From assembly GCA_963797175.1 (NCBI GenBank), contig CAWCOL010000005.1, positions 496,001 to 560,000 on the forward strand: DNA of 64,000 nt, in the 5' to 3' direction. Below, in pieces: positions 1 through 8,346 of the stretch. The notes below the pieces were generated by a model that was given only the letters and a program-made list of their open reading frames with translations, was not told the DNA's origin and made no database searches. Numbering within the stretch: the first letter of the stretch is position 1; each line of letters begins with the position of its first letter. A program made the position numbers and the translations under genes. Origin of the DNA: DATLLN01 sp963797175 (GTDB lineage: Bacteria; Actinomycetota; Thermoleophilia; Gaiellales; JAICJC01).

Positions 1-1037
1 CCAACGACTGGACATGGCGCAAGGAGTCGGGTGACTGGCGGTTCTTCTATCTGGACGTGAAGAAGGATCCGCCCGCGGGCTCGCTGTTCCTGACCCGGAC
101 GACGTGGCAGGACGCGGCGCCCTACACCGACCTCGACACGCTCATCTTCGGCCCGTCCGCGAACAGCTACCAGCTGGCGAGCGGCTCGGATCCGGTGGGC
201 GCGCCGTACATCCTGGCGACACAGGGCAAGAGCGCCGAGCACTATCTCGGCTCGGGCATCTGGACGTTCAACACCGCCACCGGCGGGGCGGACGACCTGG
301 TGACCGCGCCGATGCAGGCCGGCCTCCAGGAGGTCGCCCTGCACGAGGTGCTGTTCCAGGGGGACAAGTTCGACGTGCCCTTCACCACCACCGTGGGCGG
401 CGGCTCGGTCACACCGAGCGCCGTGGAGCAGTCCACCTCGGCCGACACGGGATCGTTCGACGTCACGTTCCAGGGCAGCGTGCCGCTCGACGGGCTGACG
501 GCAGAGGGCTTCGGCCTGTCGCAGCCGCGGACGATCACCGAGACGGCGCACCAGGACAATCCGAATGATCCCAGCACCGCGTCGGTCAAGGAGGACGTGT
601 CCATCTCGCACGCCTCGCGCGCCGTGTTCACGACGACCCTGGCCGGCAACGATCTCGACCTCTATGTGGTCTACGACGCGAACCACGACGGACACTTCAC
701 GTCCGACGAGATCGTGGCGTCCTCGGCGACGTCCTCCGGCAACGAGCGGGTCGAGATGACCGCTCCGCCGGACGGGAACTACCAGATCTGGGTGCACGGG
801 TTCAGCGTCACCGGCACCCCGACGTTCCCGCTCGGGATCGACGTGACCGAGGGCAACGACCTGACCGTGAGCGGCCTCCCGACCGGCGGGGTGCCGGCCG
901 GCACCCCGGTCACGGTGCACGTCACCTACAGCAAGGCGATGACCGCCGGCCAGGACTACGAGGGCGAGCTGCTGCTCGGCCCGCCGTCCGCCCCGGCCGC
1001 CATCCACGTGCCGGTGCTGATCCACCGCACCGCCTGA
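1..1037 (+). CDS. C-terminal part of a secreted S8 (subtilisin-like) serine peptidase, 5' truncated by window edge
   Basis: The reading frame is open from base 3 with no start, so only the last ~345 residues of a larger protein are present. The catalytic domain is outside the window. What remains reads as beta-rich C-terminal domains. One segment contains DLDLYVVYDANHDG followed by Gly/Ser/Thr-rich strands, resembling the pre-peptidase or Ig-like tails of actinobacterial subtilases. Motifs such as TDLDTLIFGP and GDKFDVPF match my memory of those tails. The low Cys content and acidic, Thr-rich composition fit an extracellular protein. The frame ends at TGA 1035-1037, just before a strong hairpin. 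The family call is from resemblance only, because no catalytic residue can be seen. Confidence 0.6.
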   Translation, partial: NDWTWRKESGDWRFFYLDVKKDPPAGSLFLTRTTWQDAAPYTDLDTLIFGPSANSYQLASGSDPVGAPYILATQGKSAEHYLGSGIWTFNTATGGADDLVTAPMQAGLQEVALHEVLFQGDKFDVPFTTTVGGGSVTPSAVEQSTSADTGSFDVTFQGSVPLDGLTAEGFGLSQPRTITETAHQDNPNDPSTASVKEDVSISHASRAVFTTTLAGNDLDLYVVYDANHDGHFTSDEIVASSATSSGNERVEMTAPPDGNYQIWVHGFSVTGTPTFPLGIDVTEGNDLTVSGLPTGGVPAGTPVTVHVTYSKAMTAGQDYEGELLLGPPSAPAAIHVPVLIHRTA

Positions 1038-1048
1038 TCGCGGCGAGC

Positions 1049-1081
1049 GACCGCCCCCGGCCCACGCGGCCGGGGGCGGTC
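1049..1081. terminator. Bidirectional hairpin terminator between convergent genes
   Basis: A perfect 14-bp GC-rich stem (1049-1062 with 1068-1081) with a 5-base loop lies between the peptidase stop and the mpg stop. The mpg stop codon (TGA on minus, 1080-1082) sits in the stem. There is no clear T-run, as is usual in high-GC actinomycetes. Confidence 0.75.
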
Positions 1082-1619
1082 ACGCCACGCTGCGCGGCGG
1101 GTGGCTGACGAAGGGCGAGTCGGGGTCGAGGAACCGCCACTCGCGGTCGACGTCGCGGCTGATGCCGATCCGCGTCGTCGCGACCACGCGACGCGGCCGG
1201 TCCGGCGGCCGCAGGTCGGCCGGCCTGCCCAGCAGGTCGGGCCCGGCGCCGAGCGCCTGGCCCACCCTCCCCGGCCCGCTGGTGAGGTCGCTCCGGCCCG
1301 CCCGCCGCTCGCGCATCGTCTCGATCCCGTGGACCGGCTCGATGGCCCGAATGAGGATGCCGGCGCCGACCCCCTCCGGACCGCAGACGATGTTGACGCA
1401 CCAGTGGACGCCGTAGGACAGGTAGACGTAGAACCGGCCCGGCGGGCCGAACATGACGGCGTTTCGTGCGGTCAGGCCCGGCCGGCTGTGCGACGCGGCA
1501 TCGCCCGGGGCGTACGCCTCGGCTTCGACGATGGGGCCGCCGACGCCGTCCACCAGCAGCGTCCAGCCGATCAGCGCGCGGGCGGCAGCCGCCGGATCGC
1601 CGGCGAGGTCGAGCGTCAC
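1080..1619 (-). CDS. mpg: DNA-3-methyladenine glycosylase (MPG/AAG family)
   Basis: This 179-residue protein is of usual family length. It should cleave the N-glycosidic bond of alkylated or deaminated purines to start base-excision repair in the cytoplasm. It shows the family's VEAEAY segment, which includes the catalytic glutamate, then the SHSRPGLTARNAVMFGPPG block and the GRFYVYLSYGVHWCVNIV stretch. A SGPGRVGQALG segment corresponds to the family's SGPGKL(C/T)QALG. ATG at 1619 overlaps the stop of the upstream metallo-hydrolase gene by 4 bases (ATGA), indicating translational coupling. Its stop lies inside the terminator hairpin. Confidence 0.88.
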   Translation of the reverse strand: MTLDLAGDPAAAARALIGWTLLVDGVGGPIVEAEAYAPGDAASHSRPGLTARNAVMFGPPGRFYVYLSYGVHWCVNIVCGPEGVGAGILIRAIEPVHGIETMRERRAGRSDLTSGPGRVGQALGAGPDLLGRPADLRPPDRPRRVVATTRIGISRDVDREWRFLDPDSPFVSHPPRSVA

Positions 1620-2371
1620 GCCGGCATCCAGCGCATCCCGTCCGCCTCGCGGCCGATGCGGCCCACGCCGGCCACGTGCGATGCGACCACCACGACGTCG
1701 CGCTCCGCCGCCTCCGCCAGGATCCGCCGCCGGGTGCGCAGCGCGCCATCCGTGTCGTCATCGAACGCGACGTCCCATTCCGGCCGGATCACGTGGCGGG
1801 CGTCGTGCACGATGTCCGCCAGGTGCAGCAGCTCGCCGCCCACCTCCAGCACGCAGTGGCCGGCCCGGTGTCCGGGAGCATCGGCCAGCACCAGCCCCGG
1901 CGCGAACTCCTCGCCGGGCTCGACCGCGCGCAGCATGCCGGCCGCGCCGTATGCGGCGACCAGGTCGGTCGCCGCGCCCACGCCCCGTCCGTGTTCACGG
2001 GGGACGCTCGCGACGGCTCCGGCCGGCGCGATCGCGACGGCGTCCGGCAGCGCCCGGGCGGCCTCGGCCGTCACCGCGCCGCCTGCGTGATCGAAGTCCA
2101 GGTGGGTGAGGACAAGCGTGTCGATCGACTCCGGGTCGCACGACGTCGTGGCCAGTGCCGCCGCCAGGTCGCCCCGCATCCCCGGCCACGCCGACTCGTA
2201 CGGGCCGGCGCCCGCATCGACCAGCACCACGTGGCCGGGCCGCCGCAAGAGCAGCACGTTGCAGGGCACGTCCACCTCGGCCGGATACTCCCCGGCAGGG
2301 CCGAGCATCTCGCCGCGAAAGGGCAGCACACCGACCTCGAGCAGGACGGCGTCCCAGCCCGCGGCGATCAT
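1616..2371 (-). CDS. MBL-fold metallo-hydrolase
   Basis: A 251-residue metallo-beta-lactamase-fold protein. The signature THLDFDHAGG (HxDxDH) binds two metal ions. Further ligands appear in APGHRAGHCV, the HLADIVHD region and ASHVAG near the end. Family members hydrolyse varied ester, amide or thioester substrates, and the exact substrate cannot be told. The start is taken as ATG 2371, which overlaps the stop of the upstream aminotransferase (ATGA), rather than an upstream start inside that gene. It lies in the operon-like run ilvE, aminotransferase, MBL, mpg. Confidence 0.8.
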   Translation of the reverse strand: MIAAGWDAVLLEVGVLPFRGEMLGPAGEYPAEVDVPCNVLLLRRPGHVVLVDAGAGPYESAWPGMRGDLAAALATTSCDPESIDTLVLTHLDFDHAGGAVTAEAARALPDAVAIAPAGAVASVPREHGRGVGAATDLVAAYGAAGMLRAVEPGEEFAPGLVLADAPGHRAGHCVLEVGGELLHLADIVHDARHVIRPEWDVAFDDDTDGALRTRRRILAEAAERDVVVVASHVAGVGRIGREADGMRWMPA

Positions 2372-3486
2372 CCCGCCTGCTCGAGCACCTCGCGCAGCGC
2401 GGCGCACACGTAGCCGATGTCGTCGTCCTCGAGCCCGACGAAGAAGGGCAGCGCCAGTGTTGAGCGGGCGACCCGCTCCGTCACCGGCAGCATTCCCTCC
2501 CGCCAGCCGCGCCGGACGTACTCGGGCTGGAGGTGGATGGCCGGCAGGTAGGGACGGGTGGCCACCCCGCGCGCGGCCAGAGCGTCCGCGACCGCGGTGC
2601 GGTCGATGCCCTCGTCCAGGCGGACGTAGTAGAGGAACCAGCTGCGCCGGTGGGGGCCGCGGTAGGGAATGGCCACGCCGGGCACGCCGTCCAGCAGCTC
2701 GTCGTAGCGGGCGGCGATGCGCGCCCGGTCGGCCAGCATCATGTCCAGCTTCTCGAGCTGGGCGATGCCCACCGCGGCGGACATCTCATCCATCCGGAAG
2801 TTGAAGCCGACCCGCTGGTGCACCAGCCAGTCGCCGTTGTCGGAGCGGCCCTGGTTGACGATGCTGCGCAGCTCACGGTGCTCGGCCTCGTCGTCGGTGG
2901 TGATGACGCCGCCCTCGCCGGTGGTGATCTGCTTGTTCGGGTAGAAGCCGTAGACGGCCGGGTGCCCGTGGCCGCCCACCGCGACGCCGTCGACCTCGGC
3001 GCCGAGCGCCTCGCAGGCGTCCTCGACGACGGGGATCCCGTGCCTGCGCCCGATCGCGCCGATCGCGTCGATCTCGCACGGGTAGCCGAAGATGTGCACG
3101 GGGATGATCGCCTTCGTGCGCGGCGTGATGGCCGCCTCGACGGCGTCGGGCACCACGTTCAGAGTGCGGTCGTCGATCTCGGCGAACACCGCCGTCGCGT
3201 GCTGGAACAGCGCGACGTTGGCCGACGCGACGAAGCTGAACGAGGAGGTGATGACCTCGTCGCCCGGGCCGACGCCGAGCCGCTGGAGGCAGGCGTGCAG
3301 GCCCGCCGTCCCGCTCGAGCAGGCCACCGCGTGGCGGCGTCCCGTCGCCTGGGCGAACGCCTCCTCGAACCGTCCCAGCATCGGCCCCAGCGCGAGCGTG
3401 CCGGAGCGCAGCACGTCCAGCACAAGCTCCTCCTCCCGCTCGCCGACGTGCGGCCGGGCCAGCGGGATGGTGCGCGTCGCGACCAT
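2368..3486 (-). CDS. DegT/DnrJ/EryC1/StrS-family PLP aminotransferase
   Basis: A 372-residue aminotransferase of the sugar-aminotransferase fold. It has the N-terminal IPLARPHVGEREEELV motif, the SSGTAGLHACL cofactor loop near residue 58, VVEDACEA (Asp156, pyridine nitrogen) and YPNKQITTGEGG, where Lys185 should form the Schiff base with PLP. These enzymes usually transaminate nucleotide-linked keto-sugars to amino sugars for cell-envelope glycans. No nucleotide-sugar genes are adjacent, so the substrate is unknown. ATG 3486 is chosen because the longer frame lacks family sequence. The ilvE stop is 8 bases upstream. Confidence 0.85.
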   Translation of the reverse strand: MVATRTIPLARPHVGEREEELVLDVLRSGTLALGPMLGRFEEAFAQATGRRHAVACSSGTAGLHACLQRLGVGPGDEVITSSFSFVASANVALFQHATAVFAEIDDRTLNVVPDAVEAAITPRTKAIIPVHIFGYPCEIDAIGAIGRRHGIPVVEDACEALGAEVDGVAVGGHGHPAVYGFYPNKQITTGEGGVITTDDEAEHRELRSIVNQGRSDNGDWLVHQRVGFNFRMDEMSAAVGIAQLEKLDMMLADRARIAARYDELLDGVPGVAIPYRGPHRRSWFLYYVRLDEGIDRTAVADALAARGVATRPYLPAIHLQPEYVRRGWREGMLPVTERVARSTLALPFFVGLEDDDIGYVCAALREVLEQAG

Positions 3487-3494
3487 CCGAGCGG

Positions 3495-4424
3495 TCAGGA
3501 GCGGACGGCCGTCCGGGCCGGGTATTCGAGGAAGTCCGCCCAGCGGGCCTCGCGGCCGTTGACGACGTCGAAGAAGACGCGTTGGAGCTGGTCGGTGACG
3601 GGCCCGCGGCCGCCGCACGGCTGGTCGTCCACCGATGCGACCGGGGTCACCTCCGCAGCGGTGCCGCACAGGAACACCTCGTCGGCAAAGTAGAGGTCGG
3701 TGCGCACCAGGCTGACCTCGCGCACCTCGTAGCCCAGCTCGCGGGCGATCTGCATCACGCTGTCCCGCGTGATGCCGGGCAGACAGGAGTCGCTGATCGG
3801 CGGCGTGTAGATGACGCCGTCACGGACGACGAACACGTTCTCGCCCGAGCCGTCGGCGATGTAGCCCTGCTCGTTCAGCAGGATCGCCTCCTCGTACCCG
3901 CCCCGCGAGGCCTCGTGCTTGGCCAGCACCGAGTTGATGTACTGCCCGGACGCCTTCGCCGACGGCGGCAGCGTGTTGGGGCCGTAGCGGCGGTAGCTCG
4001 AGATCTTGCAGCGCACGCCCGCCTCCAACGCGTCCTCGCCCAGGTACGCGCCCCATGGCCACACCGCGATCACCATGTCGACCGGGTTGTTGCGCGCGTA
4101 CAGGCCCATCTCGCCGTAGCCGCGGAAGACGATCGGGCGGATGTAGCAGGACTCCATCCCGTTGCCGGCGATCGTGTCGTGCACGGCGGCGGCGAGCTCC
4201 TCGGTCGAGTAGCCCAGGTCCATCTCGTACAGCGCGGCGGAGCGGCGCAGGCGCTCGAGGTGGGACGTCAGCCGGAACACGGCGGTGCCCTTCGGCGTGC
4301 CGTACGCGCGGATGCCCTCGAACACGCCGGTGCCGTAGTGGAGGGCGTGGGTCAGAACGTGAACCTGCGCGTCATCCCAGGGGACGAAGGTTCCGTTCCG
4401 CCAGATCTTCTCCGTGGTCTGCAT
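3495..4424 (-). CDS. ilvE: Branched-chain amino-acid aminotransferase
   Basis: A 309-residue fold-type IV PLP enzyme interconverting Val/Leu/Ile and their 2-oxo acids with 2-oxoglutarate. Visible motifs are HYGTGVFEGIRAY near residue 29, YIRPIVFRGYGEMGL, and PPSAKASGQYINS carrying the PLP lysine (Lys157). The C-terminal block ILLNEQGYIADGSGENVFVV is the family glutamate/phosphate-binding region. The start is ATG 4424, preceded by GAGAGGGCGAG; upstream codons in frame do not resemble the family. A gap of 81 bases separates it from serA upstream. Confidence 0.92.
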   Translation of the reverse strand: MQTTEKIWRNGTFVPWDDAQVHVLTHALHYGTGVFEGIRAYGTPKGTAVFRLTSHLERLRRSAALYEMDLGYSTEELAAAVHDTIAGNGMESCYIRPIVFRGYGEMGLYARNNPVDMVIAVWPWGAYLGEDALEAGVRCKISSYRRYGPNTLPPSAKASGQYINSVLAKHEASRGGYEEAILLNEQGYIADGSGENVFVVRDGVIYTPPISDSCLPGITRDSVMQIARELGYEVREVSLVRTDLYFADEVFLCGTAAEVTPVASVDDQPCGGRGPVTDQLQRVFFDVVNGREARWADFLEYPARTAVRS

Positions 4425-4505
4425 CTCGCCCTCTCGCGATCGACGACGTGTGAGGGCTTGATCGTACCCGACGGCGCCGACCGCGACGGCCACAGGCGGC
4501 CGGGG

Positions 4506-6092
4506 TCAGGCGACGGTGACGGAGCGCACCGAGCGGATGCCCGGCTCGCCGCGCAGCAGCTCGAGCGTCCCCGGCCGCGGCGTCGTGTCCACGGTCAGCA
4601 CCATCACCGCGGCCTCGCCGCGGGCGTTGCGCGAGACGTTCATGTTGGCGATGTTGACGCCCTCGGAGCCGAGCAGCGTGCCCACGGCGCCGATCATCCC
4701 GGGCCGGTCGTCGTTCAGCATCACCAGCATGTGCGGCTCCAGCTCGATCTCGACCTGGTACGGGCCGACGCCGACCAGCCAGGCGCGGTCGTCGCGGCCG
4801 ATGGTGGTGCCGGAGACGCCCTCGCCGGGCACGACGCGGACGGTCAGCAGGTTCGTGTAGTCGCCCGAGCTCGGATCGGCGGACTCGAGCACCTTGATGC
4901 CGCGTGCGTCGGCGGCGGCGCGGGCGTTGACGATGTTGACGGCCTCGTCGGAGCGGGTCGCCAGCGCGCCGGCCAGCACCCCGCTGGTCAGCACGCGGGT
5001 GTCCGCCTCGGCCAGCGCGCCCGAGGTGATCACCTCGATCCGCTCCGGGTTGCCGTCCGCGAGGCCGGCGGCCAGGCAGCCGAGCTTCATCGCCAGCGCC
5101 AGGTAGGGCCGCACCAGTGAGATGTCCTCGGCGCGCGTCGCGGGCACGTTGACCGCGTTGGAGACGACGCCGCCGGACAGCGCCGCGGCCACCTGCTCGG
5201 CCACGATCAGGCCGGCCCGGTCCTGCGCCTCCTGCGTGGACGCGCCCAGGTGAGGCGTGACGACGACGTTCTCCAGCTCGAAGATCTCGCCCGACGTGTA
5301 CGGCTCCTCCGGGAACACGTCCAGCGCGGCGCCGGCGACGCGGCCGTCCTTGAGCGCCGCCACCAGGTCGTCCAGGCAGACGAGGCCGCCGCGGGCGGCG
5401 TTGACGATGCGGACGCCCCGCTTCATCCGGGCGATCGTGTCGGCGCAGATCAGGTCGCGTGTCTCCGGCGTCAGCGGCGCGTGCAGCGTGATGAAGTCGG
5501 CGCCGGCCAGCAGCTCGTCGAGCTCGGCCTGCAGCACCTGCGTCTCGCGGAAGCGCTCGGGCGCGACGAACGGGTCGTGGGCGACGACGTGCATGCCCAG
5601 CCCGCGGGCGCGGGAGGCGACCAGCTGCCCGATGCGGCCGAACCCGAGCACGCCCAGCGTCTTGTCGCACAGCTCGACGCCGCCGAACCGGGCGCGGTCC
5701 CAGCGGCCGGCGCGCAGCGCCGCGTCAGCCTGCGGGATGTTGCGGGCCAGCGCCAGCAGCAGGCCGACGGCGTGCTCGGCGGCCGACACCATGTTCGAGC
5801 CGGGAGCGTTGGCGACGATGATGCCGCGCCGCGTGGCGGCGGGCACGTCCACGTTGTCCACGCCGGTGCCGGCGCGGCCGATCACCTTCAGCCGCGGCGC
5901 GTGCGAAAGCAGCTCGTCGGTGACCTGGGTGCGGCTGCGCACGATCAGCGCGTCGTACTCGCCGATCAGCGCGGGCAGCTCCTCGGCCGCCATCTCCAGG
6001 CCGAGCTCGACATCGAAGCGGCTGCGCAGCAGCTCGACGCCGGCGTCCGCGATCTGCTCGCTGACCAACACTCGGGGCAGCGCGTTAGGCAC
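4506..6092 (-). CDS. serA: D-3-phosphoglycerate dehydrogenase, long form with ACT domain
   Basis: A 528-residue protein of the long SerA type. It oxidises 3-phosphoglycerate to 3-phosphohydroxypyruvate with NAD, the first step of serine synthesis. The N-terminal substrate lobe begins RVLVSEQIADAG. The Rossmann motif GVLGFGRIG lies at about 148-155, followed by catalytic-domain motifs NAARGGLV and TPHLGAST. An intervening domain leads to a C-terminal ACT domain (MLVMLNDDRPGMIGAVG, about residue 455 on) expected to sense serine. The start overlaps the upstream aminotransferase gene by 8 bases, so the two are co-translated and probably act in the same pathway. Confidence 0.94.
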   Translation of the reverse strand: MPNALPRVLVSEQIADAGVELLRSRFDVELGLEMAAEELPALIGEYDALIVRSRTQVTDELLSHAPRLKVIGRAGTGVDNVDVPAATRRGIIVANAPGSNMVSAAEHAVGLLLALARNIPQADAALRAGRWDRARFGGVELCDKTLGVLGFGRIGQLVASRARGLGMHVVAHDPFVAPERFRETQVLQAELDELLAGADFITLHAPLTPETRDLICADTIARMKRGVRIVNAARGGLVCLDDLVAALKDGRVAGAALDVFPEEPYTSGEIFELENVVVTPHLGASTQEAQDRAGLIVAEQVAAALSGGVVSNAVNVPATRAEDISLVRPYLALAMKLGCLAAGLADGNPERIEVITSGALAEADTRVLTSGVLAGALATRSDEAVNIVNARAAADARGIKVLESADPSSGDYTNLLTVRVVPGEGVSGTTIGRDDRAWLVGVGPYQVEIELEPHMLVMLNDDRPGMIGAVGTLLGSEGVNIANMNVSRNARGEAAVMVLTVDTTPRPGTLELLRGEPGIRSVRSVTVA

Positions 6093-7239
6093 GGGCCGGC
6101 TCGACCTCCGCGAACAGCTCGGTCGCGCGGGCGACGCCGGCGCCGGGCGACGGCGTGCGGTGCCCGTGCTCGGCCAGCGCCAGCTCCAGCGCCGACAGGG
6201 CGATGAGGATGTCGAAGCGGTTCATGTAGCCCATGTGGCCGATGCGCACGATGCGGCCGCGCAGCGGCCCCTGTCCGCCGGCCAGGACGACGCCGTGGCG
6301 GTCGCGCAGCGTGGTGTACACCTGTTGGCCGTCGATGCCGTCCGGCATCAGCACCGCGGTGACCATCGCCGAGCTGTCGTCGTCGGGCGAGAACAGCTCC
6401 AGACCCATCGCCTTGATCCCCTCGCGGGTCGCCCGGCCCAGCGCACGGTTCCGCGCATAGGTCTCGCCATAGCCGTCCCGTTCGATCGCGCCGATCGCGG
6501 CCTGGAGCGCCGCGACCAGCGTCACCGGCGGCGTGAACGGTGTGCCGCCCTTGCCCTGGGCGTCGGCGATCCGGCGCCAGTCGAGCGCGAAACGGGGGTT
6601 GGTCGACGACTCCGCCATCTCCCACGCCCGTGCGGACACCGACGCGAAGGCGAGGCCGGGCGGGCACATCAGCGCCTTCTGCGACCCGGAGACGACGACG
6701 TCGATCCCCCACTCGTCCGTCCGCAGCTCGACGCCGCCCAGGCTGGAAACGGCGTCGACGACGACCGCGGGGCCGTGCGGGCCGATCGCCTCGGCGATGG
6801 CGCGGATGTCGTGCACCACGCCGGTGGACGTCTCGGACTGGGTCACGAACACCACGCGGCATCCCTCAGCCGCCGCGGCGACGCGCGCCGGGTCGAGCCG
6901 CTCGCCCCACGGCTGCTCGTGAACGCGGACATCGGCGCCGTAGGCCGCCGCCAGCTTCCGCCAGCGCTCGCCGAAGTTGCCCGCGGTGGCGACCAGCACG
7001 GGGTCGCCCGGCGAGAGCAGGTTGACCACGGCCGACTCCATCGCGTAGGTGCCCGATCCGGGGATGACGAGGACGTCATTGTCCGTGTGGAAGACGCGGC
7101 GCAGGCCGGCCACGACGTCGTCGAAGAGCGTCCGGAACTCGGGGCTGCGGTGGTGGATGACGGGCCGCGCCGCGGCCGCCTCGACCTCCGGCGGAACCGG
7201 CGTGGGACCCGGAGTGATCAGGTACGTCTTCTCGGGCAC
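6085..7239 (-). CDS. Class V aminotransferase (serine-pyruvate / alanine-glyoxylate type), probable serine-pathway partner of serA
   Basis: A 384-residue PLP aminotransferase. It has the ITPGPTPVPPEV opening typical of the serine-pyruvate/alanine-glyoxylate subgroup, the GSGTYAMESAVVNLL cofactor loop near residue 61, VVDAVSSLGGVEL and SGSQKALMCPPG, with Lys188 as likely Schiff-base lysine. It lies directly upstream of serA and overlaps it. A serA-linked class V aminotransferase in place of a typical serC suggests it could transaminate phosphohydroxypyruvate or interconvert serine and glyoxylate/alanine. The family is seen in sequence; the pathway role is inferred from the neighbour. Confidence 0.87.
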   Translation of the reverse strand: MPEKTYLITPGPTPVPPEVEAAAARPVIHHRSPEFRTLFDDVVAGLRRVFHTDNDVLVIPGSGTYAMESAVVNLLSPGDPVLVATAGNFGERWRKLAAAYGADVRVHEQPWGERLDPARVAAAAEGCRVVFVTQSETSTGVVHDIRAIAEAIGPHGPAVVVDAVSSLGGVELRTDEWGIDVVVSGSQKALMCPPGLAFASVSARAWEMAESSTNPRFALDWRRIADAQGKGGTPFTPPVTLVAALQAAIGAIERDGYGETYARNRALGRATREGIKAMGLELFSPDDDSSAMVTAVLMPDGIDGQQVYTTLRDRHGVVLAGGQGPLRGRIVRIGHMGYMNRFDILIALSALELALAEHGHRTPSPGAGVARATELFAEVEPARA

Positions 7240-7294
7240 AGCGCTCCTTCGGTGGATCGGCCGGGAGTGTAGTCACCGCCCCCGGCGGGCGGTG

Positions 7295-8320
7295 TCAGGC
7301 CGCTCGCCTGCCGGCCTGCGGCTCCGCCGCGGCGCTGGGGAGCGGGATCGGCCGGACCGCCAGCCGGTCGCCGACGCGGCGCACGATCCACCAGGCGACC
7401 AGCGAGAAGGCGACGCCGCCGAGGATGTCCGTGACGTAGTGCTCGCCCGTGTAGACGATGGTGAACCAGATGATGCAGAGGTGCGCCACCATCGCGATCC
7501 GGACCCAGCGCGGCATCCGGTAGGCGCGTGTCACCAGCACGCCGATGAAGGGAAACGCCGCGTGGATCGACGGGAACGCGGCGGCGGTCAGGTACAGCGC
7601 GCTGGTGTCGCCCTTGAGCCGGGCCAGCGTGTCCATCCCCAGCACCTGGAGCCCGTGCTTGATCACGTCGAAGACGGGCGGCACGACGCCCCGCTCGGCG
7701 GCCATCCACGGCGGCGCGGCCGGCATCAGCACGTACACCACGGCCGCCAGGAAGCTGACGGTGATGTACGTCCACATCAGCGTGTTGAAGCCGACGCCCT
7801 TGCGCCAGTACCAGACGTAGAAGCCGAGCAGGACGGGCACGAAGAAGTGGGACATGTAGGCGAAGGCCGCCAGCACCGCCAGCGGCGTGTCGTGGCGGGC
7901 GTCAAGCCAGCGCTGGAGCTCGACCGACGGGATCGTGCCCAGACCGATGATGCGATCGGCGTCGGCCTGCGGGGCGTACCAGATCGGCATCGACAGTGCG
8001 TCCACGAGGCCCAGGGCGAGGCCGTAGACGATGAACATCAGGCCCACCGGCGACCAGTCGCGGACGAACCGCCCGATCTGGCCCTGGTAGACGACGAAGC
8101 CGATCAGCAGCATCAGCACGACGTAGGGGCTGGGGGCGCCGCTGCCGATCCAGCGCCAGGCGCCGACGATCAGCGACGAGCCCATCACACCCAGGCCGGC
8201 GACCTTGCGGATCCGCACCGCCGACGCCGAGCGGGCGGTCTCCGAGCCGTCGAGCAGCAGCTCGACCCGGTCGAGGGGCTGGAGCAGCCTGGCCAAGAGC
8301 GCACGCATCCCGCGTGTCAT
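7295..8320 (-). CDS. PAP2-superfamily integral membrane phosphatase/transferase
   Basis: A 341-residue polytopic membrane protein with about six hydrophobic segments. The PAP2 active-site motifs are FPSIHAAFP (PSxH) and YTGEHYVTDILGG (His and Asp of motif 3), both in the C-terminal half. This matches the inositol-phosphorylceramide-synthase-like/PAP2_3 group, which acts on lipid phosphates or phosphoinositol lipids at the membrane. ATG 8320 is used because it lies just after the gatB stop; ATG 8308 is also possible. The gene trails gatCAB with a 26-base gap. Substrate not determinable. Confidence 0.8.
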   Translation of the reverse strand: MTRGMRALLARLLQPLDRVELLLDGSETARSASAVRIRKVAGLGVMGSSLIVGAWRWIGSGAPSPYVVLMLLIGFVVYQGQIGRFVRDWSPVGLMFIVYGLALGLVDALSMPIWYAPQADADRIIGLGTIPSVELQRWLDARHDTPLAVLAAFAYMSHFFVPVLLGFYVWYWRKGVGFNTLMWTYITVSFLAAVVYVLMPAAPPWMAAERGVVPPVFDVIKHGLQVLGMDTLARLKGDTSALYLTAAAFPSIHAAFPFIGVLVTRAYRMPRWVRIAMVAHLCIIWFTIVYTGEHYVTDILGGVAFSLVAWWIVRRVGDRLAVRPIPLPSAAAEPQAGRRAA

Positions 8321-8346
8321 CGGCAGCGGCGCCGTTGCTGTGAGGG

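Noticed and set aside
5257..7272. Long open frame (about 670 codons) on the plus strand opposite serA and the class V aminotransferase
   Set aside because: Composition (Ser/Arg/Pro-rich, no motifs) is that of an antisense shadow in high-GC DNA, and the minus-strand genes are well-supported families.
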